From G963702155 sp963702155 (lineage in GTDB: Bacteria > Pseudomonadota > Alphaproteobacteria > Micavibrionales > Micavibrionaceae): a stretch of 64,000 bases of DNA. The position numbers were made by a program, and so were the translations under genes. Location of the stretch: assembly GCA_963702155.1 (NCBI GenBank), contig OY969717.1:2170001-2234000 (forward strand), read 5' to 3'. Positions 53,059 to 61,840 of this stretch are shown one piece after another. The notes beneath the pieces are model-generated. The model did not search any database and was not told the origin of the DNA. It was given only the letters and a program-made list of their open reading frames with translations. Each line of letters opens with the position of its first letter. Positions within the stretch are counted from its first letter, which is position 1.

Positions 53059-53106
53059 AAGGGTTTAACGTAAGCTTCATTTATAAAAAATCAAACAATA
53101 AAAGCT

Positions 53107-54483
53107 TTAAAATGATATCTTGATACCCAGCCCCGGGTTGCAATCAAAGACATCTATTTTTGCATAGTGTAAATTCATAATCGCCGCAACTAGACTTAGC
53201 CCCAAGCCGTTACCCTGCGAAGTACGGCTTCTTTCTGTACGGTAAAAGCGATCAAATATTTTTGCCCGCTCTTCTTTTAAAACGCCTGTGCCATTATCTT
53301 TTATAATAATAACCGGATTCTTTTTTATATGCACAAGCTCAATATTGATTTCGCCCGCCTCTGGCGTGAACTTAATGGCATTATCAAGCAAATTTGCAAA
53401 CCCTTGAAATAGTAAATCTCTATCACCAAAATAATCGGTACATTTTTGAAGATTAGACGTGATTTTAATCTCTTTTTCATCGGCAATCGGCTCATATAGA
53501 TCAATAACATCGCCCAAAATATGGCATAGATCAACCGGCGCAAATTGGCTTTTCTGCTTTCCTGTTTCAATACGGCTAATCCGTAAAAGCGCATTAAACG
53601 TCGAAAGCAATTGATCCGCTTCCGCGATCAAGGAATCACTTTTCTCTTGCGCATCGGGGCATACCCGCATGGCATCCATCGTTTTTAATGCTTCAAGATT
53701 ATTACGCATACGCGTCAATGGCGTACGTAAATCATGCGCAATGTTATTGGATACCCGTTGAACGCCGGCCATTAATTCGTGTACACGCGCAAACAACGCG
53801 TTTAGAACACTCGCCATATAACTCAAATCATCCCAATCCGAATCAACATCAATCCGTCGCGAGAAATCGCCCGTATCTATAATATCTTTGGCTGTCTGCG
53901 CGATCCGGTTTGTATGCGTCACAACAAATTGCGAAATAATATAACTGGTCGCAATCACCATTAGCATAAACACAATGCTTAAGATGCTCAGCTTTCGCAT
54001 AAAGCCAAAATCTTTTTGCACATCGGATATATCGATACCAATCAAAAGCCTTTGCCCATTATCAAATGTATGGATTTTTGCTGCAAAGATTTTATCACGC
54101 TCCTTTATATTAAGAACGACTATCCCCTCATCTAATACCGATACATGATCCGGAAAAATATCAATATTGGACATCGCCTGTGTTCCATCTGAATCGTATA
54201 AAACATACACGCGGTTCTCATATGACATGATATTTTCTAATGTCAGGCGCAGGTCAGCTTGACCTATGGATCGTGTTAAATGACGTATCTCGGTATCAAT
54301 AATCTCCTGAGTGTTATAAACAAAATGCCCACGATAAAAAAAGTATGTGAAATATCCGAACGCCATAACAGCCATCCCGCACAATATTGTAAAAAGCAAC
54401 GCCATCTTGAAGCTGGAGCTTTTATAATAATGCCGCTGTTCTTTAAAGATACTATGCGGGGTCTTCGATAATATATCCGGCAC
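53107..54483 (-). CDS. Sensor histidine kinase
   Basis: The 458-residue kinase has two membrane helices (about residues 27-48 and 168-190) around a periplasmic sensor of about 120 residues, a HAMP linker, the phosphorylated His in NNIAHDLRTPLTRMRNN, and ATPase motifs N (FANLLDNAIKFTPEAGE), G1 (IKDNGTGV) and G2 (GNGLGLSL). The sensor region matches no named ligand domain I can recognise. Its start lies inside the regulator gene (32-base overlap), so the pair is translated together. The FAD gene follows 48 bases later. Confidence 0.93.
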   Translation of the reverse strand: MPDILSKTPHSIFKEQRHYYKSSSFKMALLFTILCGMAVMAFGYFTYFFYRGHFVYNTQEIIDTEIRHLTRSIGQADLRLTLENIMSYENRVYVLYDSDGTQAMSNIDIFPDHVSVLDEGIVVLNIKERDKIFAAKIHTFDNGQRLLIGIDISDVQKDFGFMRKLSILSIVFMLMVIATSYIISQFVVTHTNRIAQTAKDIIDTGDFSRRIDVDSDWDDLSYMASVLNALFARVHELMAGVQRVSNNIAHDLRTPLTRMRNNLEALKTMDAMRVCPDAQEKSDSLIAEADQLLSTFNALLRISRIETGKQKSQFAPVDLCHILGDVIDLYEPIADEKEIKITSNLQKCTDYFGDRDLLFQGFANLLDNAIKFTPEAGEINIELVHIKKNPVIIIKDNGTGVLKEERAKIFDRFYRTERSRTSQGNGLGLSLVAAIMNLHYAKIDVFDCNPGLGIKISF

Positions 54484-55135
54484 CGCGAATGGTCCTTATC
54501 AAACTATTGTCAAACCCTTTATCGATCTTTGACCGCAATCGGCTGATATGCACGTCAATCACATTGGTTTGCGGATCAAAATGATAATCCCATACATGTT
54601 CCAAAAGCATGGTGCGGGTGACAACCTGCCCTTTATGACGCATCAAATATTCAAGCAATTTAAACTCCCGCGCTTGCAGGTCAATAATCATTGATCCGCG
54701 CTTAACCTTGCGCGATAAAAGATCAACCTGCATATCGCCGGCTTTTAAAACGGTTTCGGCTTTTTCTGATGGTCTGTTCGCCCGCTTTTCCAAAACTTCT
54801 AGCCGCGCAAGCAATTCGGTAAACGCAAACGGCTTGACCAGATAATCATCACCACCAGATCGAAGACCTTCAACACGGTCATTGACATCCGCCATGGCGC
54901 TTAAAATAAGGGCAGGGGTCAAATTTCCCGCTCCGCGCAATGTCTTTAAAATGGTCAACCCATCCAATCCCGGTAGCATCCGGTCAACCACCATAACATC
55001 GTAGTTTTCCGTTGTGGCCAAAAACAGGCCATCTTTTCCATTATACGCCACATCAACCGTATGCGCGGCTTCATTCAAACCGCCGGCAATATAATCGGCA
55101 ACCGATTTATCATCTTCAATAACCAATACGCGCAT
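54452..55135 (-). CDS. OmpR/PhoB-family response regulator
   Basis: The 227-residue regulator has a receiver domain with the acidic pair EDD near residues 7-9, phosphorylated Asp51 (VVDRMLPGLD), and Lys near 101 (YLVKPFAFTELL), followed by a winged helix-turn-helix (LQAREFKLLEYLMRHKGQVVTRTMLLEHVW, VIDVHISRLRSKID). It overlaps the kinase gene that follows. As first gene of the pair it is the likely controller of the downstream block, but this is inferred from position. Confidence 0.94.
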   Translation of the reverse strand: MRVLVIEDDKSVADYIAGGLNEAAHTVDVAYNGKDGLFLATTENYDVMVVDRMLPGLDGLTILKTLRGAGNLTPALILSAMADVNDRVEGLRSGGDDYLVKPFAFTELLARLEVLEKRANRPSEKAETVLKAGDMQVDLLSRKVKRGSMIIDLQAREFKLLEYLMRHKGQVVTRTMLLEHVWDYHFDPQTNVIDVHISRLRSKIDKGFDNSLIRTIRGAGYIIEDPA

Positions 55136-55203
55136 AATTTTAAAAAGCTTTCACAAAACTAAAGAAAAGCCCGATATAAAAACGGGTTATTATGATATGG
55201 ATA

Positions 55204-57597
55204 TCAATCCTGATCTTTCAATGCCCATTCGGGGCGCACCTGTTTAACAACAGGCTGTAATTGCTTTTCATACCTCCGCCATTTCTCAACGGATGTTTTA
55301 TAAACAGGTTTGGTCACCTGTCCTTTGCTTGCCGTAAGAACGGCCCTCTTATTTTTATGCGGTTCTAAACAGGCATTATCCCAAGGCAAGTCAACAAATT
55401 CGATAAGCTTACGCGCTTGCGTTTCAAAATTATTGACAGTTTCCTCATAGTCAACCTCAAGCATTTTATCCGGCAGAACACTGTTCCAATGAGCGATAAG
55501 CTCTTCGTAGTGCTCGAATTCCTTGGCCAACTCATCCATGTCATATGACCAGTTCTGCCCACGCGCAAAGTTCTGCTTATAACATGATAACAACGTATCC
55601 ATCGGATTACGCCGACAATGTATAATTTTGGCATTTGGCAAAATATGTTGGATCAATCCAACATATGTATAATTTTGCGGCATTTTGTCGGTAATGCGTT
55701 TGTAGGTTTGCGCATCAGATACTTCATTTTGAAGCATCTCCAAATATTTACGGCCATAATCTTCGGGACTATTCAGCCCCCAACTTTGGCCATTGCGATA
55801 AAGTTCACCCATATGTGCCAACTCACCTGCTCCATAAACATCAGGATGAGACGAGATAATTTGCTCTGTTAATGTTGTGCCGGATCGCGGCATTCCAACT
55901 ATAAAAACGGGGACATCGGTTTTATAACCGTGCTCTTTTGTGACGTCAAAAAACTCCGGTGTATATTTACTTTTAAGTGCATCTTTAACATTACGGGTAT
56001 TATACGATCGCGCGATCCATGTCTTTTTTAAATCATTGGCTTTTTTCAGATATTCAAATGCCTTCTCATACGCGCCCATTTGTTCATACACTTCTGAAAG
56101 TGTGAAATAATATGCTGTCTCTGCCGTTTTGCCTGTGTTTTTTATAGTGGCTTCAAGGCTTTTCATTTTTACAAAATCAGGATCATCTTCGTTCTTGAAT
56201 GTTTTAATACTTGATAACGTAGCAAACGCACCAGGGTTTTCCGGATGCATTTTGATGGCTTGATGCGCTAATTCTAAGGCCTCCTCATTTCGGTTGCCGG
56301 AAATAAGGATTTCTGCTTTTTGTATAAGGGCACCCGCCCAGTTCGGCGCATGTAAAATGGCCTTATCAACGCATTCAATGGCCTCATCAAGTTTGGTTTG
56401 TAACAAGTAAATTGAACTTTTCCTAAGCCACAATGTCGGCATATCCGGGCTGAGTTTAAGTGCGTTATCAATAGCCTCATGCGCATGTTCGCTCGATTTA
56501 AGCATTTCATATACTTCGGAAAGCTTTAAAAAGGCGCGCGCCGAATCCGGCTCTAGATTAATTGCCTGCGTAAGCGCCGCATCTGCGTCATTCAGCTGGT
56601 TTAATTTTACCAATACTTCGGCAAGATTAAGATAAGATTGCGCACTTTTGGAGTTTAAAGAAACGGCGCGTTGGGCGGCAACATGCGCTTTTTCAAAATC
56701 TCCACGTTCTAATAATGCGCCAGACAAGGCTGTAAACGCAGGCGCATAATCTTTGCGAAACGCAATTGCATATTGCGCTGACACAGCTGCGCGGTCATAT
56801 TGCTGATCATCTGCATACGCAACGGCCTTGTTAAAATGCGCCTCAAAATATTCCGGCCTTATATTAGTGGCATCTTCATAAAGGGCAATGGCGTTACTAT
56901 ATTCCCCTTTGTCGCGTAAAATATTGGCATAATTATTCAGGGCTTCCGGATTATTTGAATCAAGCTCTACCGCTTTCTTGCATTTTTCAGCGGCCTTCTC
57001 CAAGTTTCCTTTTTCGCGATATGTGTTGCCCCAATTCGCCCAGACAGAAGCATTTAAAGGATCTATTTCCGATAATCGCTCCCACACGTCAATCGCTTCT
57101 TCGAATTTGATTTTTTTTGATAAACAAACGGCGAGATTATTAAGTGCGGCCTTATTATCGGGATCAACACTAAGCGCTCTACGTGCCGTATCCTCGGCAT
57201 TGTTATATCGCTCTAAAACCCAAAGCGTATAAGATTTATTATTAAGCGCATCTAAAAAATCATCATCTATGGCCAGCGCTTTATTAAATTGTTCTAACGC
57301 ATTTTCATACTCTTCGGTCTGCAATAAAACACTGCCATAATTATTTAAACAGGCCTTATCATCGGGCGCACTCTCTATCGCCGCTTTTAAATAAGATTTG
57401 GCCTCTTCATGATTGCCAAGCTGAAATAATAAGACGCCTAAAAACTGTGTTGTCGGATAATGGTCAGGAACAGAGCGTAAAATATCGCGATAGGTACGTT
57501 CGGCAAGAACGGTATTACCTTCTTTGTGATGACCTTGCGCTAAGGAAAGCGCCTCGTCTAATGTTACTTCTTTATGTTCCTTCGCCAATAATGACAT
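55204..57597 (-). CDS. TPR-repeat sulfotransferase
   Basis: The 797-residue protein has about a dozen tetratricopeptide repeats over residues 10-490 (recurring patterns like ALNNYANILRDKGEYSNAI) and a C-terminal sulfotransferase domain from about 550. The PAPS phosphosulfate loop is VGMPRSGTTLTEQIISSHP, and IIHCRRNPMDTLLSCYKQNF holds the 3'-phosphate binding segment. Such fusions may sulfate proteins or glycans selected by the repeats. PAPS is made by cysNC in the same window. Its role near surface-fibre genes is inferred from position only. It is not in the same tight operon as the regulator, 69 bases away. Confidence 0.92.
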   Translation of the reverse strand: MSLLAKEHKEVTLDEALSLAQGHHKEGNTVLAERTYRDILRSVPDHYPTTQFLGVLLFQLGNHEEAKSYLKAAIESAPDDKACLNNYGSVLLQTEEYENALEQFNKALAIDDDFLDALNNKSYTLWVLERYNNAEDTARRALSVDPDNKAALNNLAVCLSKKIKFEEAIDVWERLSEIDPLNASVWANWGNTYREKGNLEKAAEKCKKAVELDSNNPEALNNYANILRDKGEYSNAIALYEDATNIRPEYFEAHFNKAVAYADDQQYDRAAVSAQYAIAFRKDYAPAFTALSGALLERGDFEKAHVAAQRAVSLNSKSAQSYLNLAEVLVKLNQLNDADAALTQAINLEPDSARAFLKLSEVYEMLKSSEHAHEAIDNALKLSPDMPTLWLRKSSIYLLQTKLDEAIECVDKAILHAPNWAGALIQKAEILISGNRNEEALELAHQAIKMHPENPGAFATLSSIKTFKNEDDPDFVKMKSLEATIKNTGKTAETAYYFTLSEVYEQMGAYEKAFEYLKKANDLKKTWIARSYNTRNVKDALKSKYTPEFFDVTKEHGYKTDVPVFIVGMPRSGTTLTEQIISSHPDVYGAGELAHMGELYRNGQSWGLNSPEDYGRKYLEMLQNEVSDAQTYKRITDKMPQNYTYVGLIQHILPNAKIIHCRRNPMDTLLSCYKQNFARGQNWSYDMDELAKEFEHYEELIAHWNSVLPDKMLEVDYEETVNNFETQARKLIEFVDLPWDNACLEPHKNKRAVLTASKGQVTKPVYKTSVEKWRRYEKQLQPVVKQVRPEWALKDQD

Positions 57598-57921
57598 ATG
57601 GTTTAAATCTCCCGTTTATGTTTAACGTTTCATATTTCTTTAAACTATGTAATAATCGTAAACATATCTACTTTAAAGAGTAAACGTCTAATCTTCGATA
57701 TTTCATAACTGTTAAACACTTTATTAATAAATACGCTGTAATATTAAATATATAAAGACGCAGTAAAGAATATTAGGGACAAATTTTTTCTATGCTTTTC
57801 AACAACGTGTTTATGTGATACTTTACGCAAGTGAAATTTTACACAAAACTCCGCACAAAAAGAATCTTTGTGCTTGCCAACTGCGTACTAATTGCCAACT
57901 TAGGAAAGGAAGGAATTGGCT
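57598..57921 (+). promoter_or_regulatory. Regulatory region of the DUF4402-like gene
   Basis: About 320 bases without a gene. Its right end holds a hairpin GCACAAA/TTTGTGC (57853-57859 with 57867-57873) and a perfect 9-base direct repeat TTGCCAACT at 57874-57882 and 57892-57900, 18 bases apart, followed by the ribosome-binding site. The repeat looks like a binding site for a dimeric regulator or a tandem operator. Confidence 0.45.
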
Positions 57922-58515
57922 ATGTCGACGAAAACAATAATCAATAAAAAAATGGCTGCTGGGGCTGCACTTGTTGCACTCTCGGGCTTTGTGCCACAGC
58001 CATTAGTGGGTACCGCGGAGGCGGCTTCTGCAAAAATAGATGTATCAGGTAGCTTCATTACCGGTATTAAACTTGCTGCAGGTCAGGATGTTAAATTCGG
58101 ATCTTTGGCTGCTACAGACGTTAACGGAACGGCAAAGATTGTAACGGCCGGCACTGTAACACTGACTAAAGGTGTTGCGGTTGGTGGTGCGCCTCAGGCG
58201 GGCTCCTTCGTTTTCACGGCCGTAAGCACGACCCCAAACGTTGATATAACGGTTGCTGGTCTTGGCGCGGTTGTGTTGGCGGCATCTGTTGGTGGTGGCG
58301 GTCCTACTGGGACTGTAACGCTAAACAAGATTATCTTGAAAGGTGCTGGTATTGACGAAACGCTCACCGATGGTGGTGGCGGTACTGCTAAAAAAGCTGG
58401 CGAAGCGATTTCAGCCAAAACTGGTCCAATCAAGGTCGGTGCAATTGTCGGATGGGGCGGAACACAGCCTATCGGATCATTCACGCAAGAAATCACATTG
58501 ACAATTGGTTACTAA
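57922..58515 (+). CDS. Secreted Gly/Ala/Thr-rich surface protein, DUF4402-like
   Basis: Start ATG 57922, with GGAAGGA upstream, gives a signal peptide (MSTKTIINKKMAAGAALVAL, cleavage near AEA-ASA). The 160-residue mature part is almost pure beta-strand: KIDVSGSFITGIKLAAGQDVKFGSL, repeats of GTVTLTKG or GTVTLNKI, and a C-terminal strand IGSFTQEITLTIGY, similar to the strand that ends DUF4402-type subunits. It has no Cys after the signal. I infer a fibre subunit or surface-layer protein, secreted by the chaperone-usher system 3 kb downstream. The gene ends in a strong terminator. Confidence 0.55.
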   Translation: MSTKTIINKKMAAGAALVALSGFVPQPLVGTAEAASAKIDVSGSFITGIKLAAGQDVKFGSLAATDVNGTAKIVTAGTVTLTKGVAVGGAPQAGSFVFTAVSTTPNVDITVAGLGAVVLAASVGGGGPTGTVTLNKIILKGAGIDETLTDGGGGTAKKAGEAISAKTGPIKVGAIVGWGGTQPIGSFTQEITLTIGY

Positions 58516-58543
58516 AAAAAACCGGTTTATTTTAAAGAATTTT

Positions 58544-58583
58544 AAAACGCCTCATACATATTATAATGTGTTAGGCGTTTTTT
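58544..58583 (+). terminator. Rho-independent terminator after the DUF4402-like gene
   Basis: AAAACGCCT (58544-58552) pairs with AGGCGTTTT (58573-58581), ending in T. The AT-rich loop extends the stem partly. Confidence 0.8.
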
Positions 58584-58631
58584 CATGCATATATTTAAAT
58601 TTACAAATCTCAAAGCGCTAAGCTAAAGACG

Positions 58632-59891
58632 TTATCCGGCTTTTTTCTCTTGCGTATCTTTAGGCGCATTTTTATTGCGGGCGTGTGATCGAATCTGTTC
58701 GCGATACGCTTCTATTTTTTGGAGTTGGGATCGGCTTAAATCAATAATATGATCCGCTTGACTATGGCCTGCTTTTTTACTGAGGTCTTGATAATACTGC
58801 ACGTTGTAATTAAGAATTTCGTCTTCTGCCATCTCGATCCAGGCATCACGTTTGCTTTGTTCCGGCTTTATATCCGTAAAATGCGCAATTGAAGAATAGG
58901 CCATCGCCAAAACACGCCGCATTGCCATAGGCGAGCCATGACTCGGAATAATAATATGCGACATAACCACCTTTTTTTTCTTCGCTTGATACGTAATGCT
59001 TGGCATATAACGGTATAAATCCCTAAATTGCGCGGTCAGATCTTTGGTAAAAATAAATCCCGTATTCGAATGTATAATAATTTCAGTATCAAAATCCTCG
59101 CACATAATGTTTAGGGGAACGGATCGCACAATGGGCGCGGAAATATCTGCAAAATCATATCGCATGAGAGTATCTAGCGCATCCATAATACCATAAAACG
59201 CAAAGCATTCGTAATTCTCGTCCGGCTCCGAATATGGTTGGCGTGCATCAACGCATAAATCTCCGGCACGTACGCCTTTGCCAATTCTAAAAGGCGAGCC
59301 GCCCCAATTATGGTTTAGCAAATCAACAATGGGCATAATAATACTGCTTGAAGATGCTTTTTGCACATCGTTATACCCAAGATACCGCGTCTTTAAAAAT
59401 GTCTCTGAGGTAAAAGTATTTAGGTGTTCATCGCTTGGCTCGCCTTGAACCATTTCTTTCCACTCGCTCATTTTTTTGGGCATAGGGCGCCCTTTTTCAA
59501 GATGCGCCATAACCTCAGGATGTTTTTTCATTCCAAGTAAAAAAGACATATCTTTATGCAGGCGCGCTTTATCGGTCAGGTTGTAGAGCGTAAAAACGCT
59601 ATCGGTCAAACGTTTTTGCAAATCTGTAAATGCACTGTAGGCGGGAATGGTTGTATAAAACTGGTCGTTTTTAATCTCTGCCTTATACTGCGCTTCAGAT
59701 AAAAGCACATTTTTAGAAAGGCGAATAATTTCACGATCACGCATATCGCGATCTGTTTTTATGGTTATATTATTCTCAAAACATTCAATGACTAGCTCTG
59801 AATGAATGCCGCCCCCACCTTCTTCAACAAGCGAAATCATAGTGTTGAGTTCTTTTTCTACAAGCGGGTTATCGGTACGAATAATAGCCAT
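58632..59891 (-). CDS. SET-domain protein, SETD3/LSMT-like
   Basis: The 419-residue protein resembles SET-domain methyltransferases of the SETD3/RuBisCO-LSMT type. Residues 184-202 read SIIMPIVDLLNHNWGGSP, matching the conserved NH substrate/SAM motif of that group (usually MVPMADMLNH). The next 60 residues hold YECFAFYGIMDALDTLMRYDFAD, where the family has a turn followed by YG and LLRYGF. The N-terminal 150 residues are not like SET; a C-terminal helical region (about 300-419) corresponds to the LSMT substrate domain. It sits in a divergent gene between two secreted surface-protein genes. The target may be a Lys or His of a surface subunit, which is inference. The SAM-binding GxG motif is not clear, so activity is not certain. 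Confidence 0.6.
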   Translation of the reverse strand: MAIIRTDNPLVEKELNTMISLVEEGGGGIHSELVIECFENNITIKTDRDMRDREIIRLSKNVLLSEAQYKAEIKNDQFYTTIPAYSAFTDLQKRLTDSVFTLYNLTDKARLHKDMSFLLGMKKHPEVMAHLEKGRPMPKKMSEWKEMVQGEPSDEHLNTFTSETFLKTRYLGYNDVQKASSSSIIMPIVDLLNHNWGGSPFRIGKGVRAGDLCVDARQPYSEPDENYECFAFYGIMDALDTLMRYDFADISAPIVRSVPLNIMCEDFDTEIIIHSNTGFIFTKDLTAQFRDLYRYMPSITYQAKKKKVVMSHIIIPSHGSPMAMRRVLAMAYSSIAHFTDIKPEQSKRDAWIEMAEDEILNYNVQYYQDLSKKAGHSQADHIIDLSRSQLQKIEAYREQIRSHARNKNAPKDTQEKKAG

Positions 59892-60111
59892 ATTTTATAT
59901 GCATCTTTCCTTTGATCTGGACTGTTTTCACATTTATATTTTAATGTATAGCTTCTATGGTAGAGTAAAACTATCGTAAACAAAAACACAAATTCCTGTT
60001 TTAATAATGCAGTCAACAGCAGCACAATAAGTGTAATTATAAAACTGTCCTATATAGCGGCTTAGGGTTGATTACAGGCGAAAATTTGTATAGATTTTTA
60101 AATCAAAAGTC

Positions 60112-60654
60112 ATGACAAAAGCACTAGAAGAAGAAAAATCATCCCCAAAAAAAGCTGGCCCAGTGATGGTGGCGCTATCCGCGGCCGTTGCGGCGATAAA
60201 TCCTTTGCCTGCGATTGCACAAGTTTCAATAACATGTTCGCGTGCATTTTTTGTCGGGGAAAATATTGCATGTAACAGTAGCGGCTTCGGGCAATATACA
60301 ATTCGCGCAAACGGCGCAACCAATGTGGGTGCAGGATGTCTTTTTAATGAAAGGGCCCCTGTAGTTGGGCAATGCATTGTTTTTACTGGCGGCGTGCCGC
60401 CGGTAAATAATGTCGAGGTTAAGGTCGTAACAAACGAGGTTTTTATTAAAGATGGCGGTAACAGTGCGCGCGTTAATAATTTTCGGATAAGCTACACGGG
60501 GAACACTGGCCAAAACCAGATTTTAACATTAACACCAACCGAAGTATCAAACACCGCAACAATTAATATTGGCGGCAGTCTCCGTTTTTCATCAACGCAA
60601 TCGCTTGGGTCTTATACAGGGCAAATATCAGTGAGTGCCACCGAAATTCCATAG
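60112..60654 (+). CDS. DUF4402-type secreted subunit
   Basis: The 180-residue protein has a signal-peptide-like N-terminus after a short charged lead (MTKALEEEKSSPKKAGPVMVALSAAVAAINP, cleavage near AIA-Q). The body of beta-strands includes a disulfide-type pair (C-S-R and C-N-S-S-G) and ends with NIGGSLRFSSTQSLGSYTGQISVSA, the strand typical of DUF4402. It is the likely fibre subunit for the chaperone that follows, with a 61-base gap. The charged lead of 14 residues is unusual; a later start is possible but no other ATG fits. Confidence 0.7.
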   Translation: MTKALEEEKSSPKKAGPVMVALSAAVAAINPLPAIAQVSITCSRAFFVGENIACNSSGFGQYTIRANGATNVGAGCLFNERAPVVGQCIVFTGGVPPVNNVEVKVVTNEVFIKDGGNSARVNNFRISYTGNTGQNQILTLTPTEVSNTATINIGGSLRFSSTQSLGSYTGQISVSATEIP

Positions 60655-60715
60655 CTATAAAATTAAACGCAGGATTAATACAATAGAGTTCGTAAAAAGT
60701 ATAAAAGGGGTAAAA

Positions 60716-61564
60716 ATGCTATCTAACATTTCAAAATTATATATATCAAGGTCTAGAGTTTTGACTATGGCCGCAATTTTGGTTGCAATCACGTTAGGCC
60801 ATATCGCGCCGGCATCTGCAACATTCGTTGCACCAAAGCGCGTATATTTTGACGAGGGGAAAAGAACGGCGCGACTTATAATAAATAACCGCAACGACGT
60901 GCCAATGATTTATACCTTTAGTTGGCAAAGGCGCGCACAGGATGCGCAGGGTAATACAATTATACTTAAAGATGGTGACCCGTTGCCTGCAAATTATAGG
61001 CCTGCCGATCCTTATCTGCAATTCTCGCCGCGCAAGGTTATCGTACCTCCAAAAACATCGCAAAAAATACGTTTACTTTTAAGGCGCCCGGCCGATATGG
61101 CACTCGGGGAGTATCTGTCTCACTTTTATATTGAATCAAAACCGGCTATCGAACAAGATGCCGCTCCAATGGCGGGGGTTTCTGGTTTTGTACAGGTTCG
61201 CACAAATGTTGCTATGCCAGTTTTTATTCGTCAAGGCGCCACTGATGTTAATTTTGACGTGACCTCTGCGTCTATGGTGCAAAAAGACGGAAGACAATAT
61301 GTCAGGGTAAATATTGAAAACAACAGTACGCGTAGTTTGTATGCCAAATCTGTTTTGCGGTGTACAATAAACGGCGAGCCAGTAGAGCAGGATGCCGCTA
61401 CAATACGGTTTTACACTCAAGCTAAATCAATCACACGCGATATAAAGGTGCCAAAAGGATTTAACGTAAACAGCTGCGGTAATGATTTGGTTTATGAATT
61501 GTATGGTGTTGATGATTTTGAGCATAAAAAGAAACTATTAAAGTCTATTTCTGTTTCGCGTTAA
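60716..61564 (+). CDS. PapD-like pilus assembly chaperone
   Basis: Start ATG 60716, with AAGGGG 6 bases upstream, gives a signal peptide with cleavage near ASA-T after residues 1-36. The 282-residue product has the PapD-like N-domain: FVAPKRVYFDEGKRTARLIINNRNDVPMIYTFSW, then YLQFSPRKVIVPPKTSQKIRLLLRRP, where the conserved Arg and Lys that bind the subunit C-terminus are found. It matches the fimbrial chaperones that pair with DUF4402 subunits. It follows the subunit gene and precedes the usher gene after a terminator. Confidence 0.88.
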   Translation: MLSNISKLYISRSRVLTMAAILVAITLGHIAPASATFVAPKRVYFDEGKRTARLIINNRNDVPMIYTFSWQRRAQDAQGNTIILKDGDPLPANYRPADPYLQFSPRKVIVPPKTSQKIRLLLRRPADMALGEYLSHFYIESKPAIEQDAAPMAGVSGFVQVRTNVAMPVFIRQGATDVNFDVTSASMVQKDGRQYVRVNIENNSTRSLYAKSVLRCTINGEPVEQDAATIRFYTQAKSITRDIKVPKGFNVNSCGNDLVYELYGVDDFEHKKKLLKSISVSR

Positions 61565-61632
61565 GCGTCTTGGCTTTGAAGGTACAAAGAAAGTCAGCTA
61601 CATAAGGCTTTTAAGCAGGCATATTAAATTTT

Positions 61633-61670
61633 AAAAAAGTGTCCCTATCAAATGATGGGGACACTTTTTT
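61633..61670 (+). terminator. Rho-independent terminator between chaperone and usher genes
   Basis: AAAAAAGTGTCCC (61633-61645) pairs perfectly with GGGACACTTTTTT (61658-61670). It lies between the chaperone and the usher, which could set a lower usher level or mark separate transcripts. Confidence 0.85.
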
Positions 61671-61840
61671 GTGTATTTGGAAGCTCTTGCCATCATATTG
61701 CCTATAATACGTATAAAAAACTGGATAAGCATTGGAATATCTGTGGATAACTTGAGTATTCTCTAGTCAGTCTATAGGGACTGTTATATGGCATGCTATG
61801 ATTCTGGTGGGCTATTCTATTACTACTCTCGCTCTGATTC

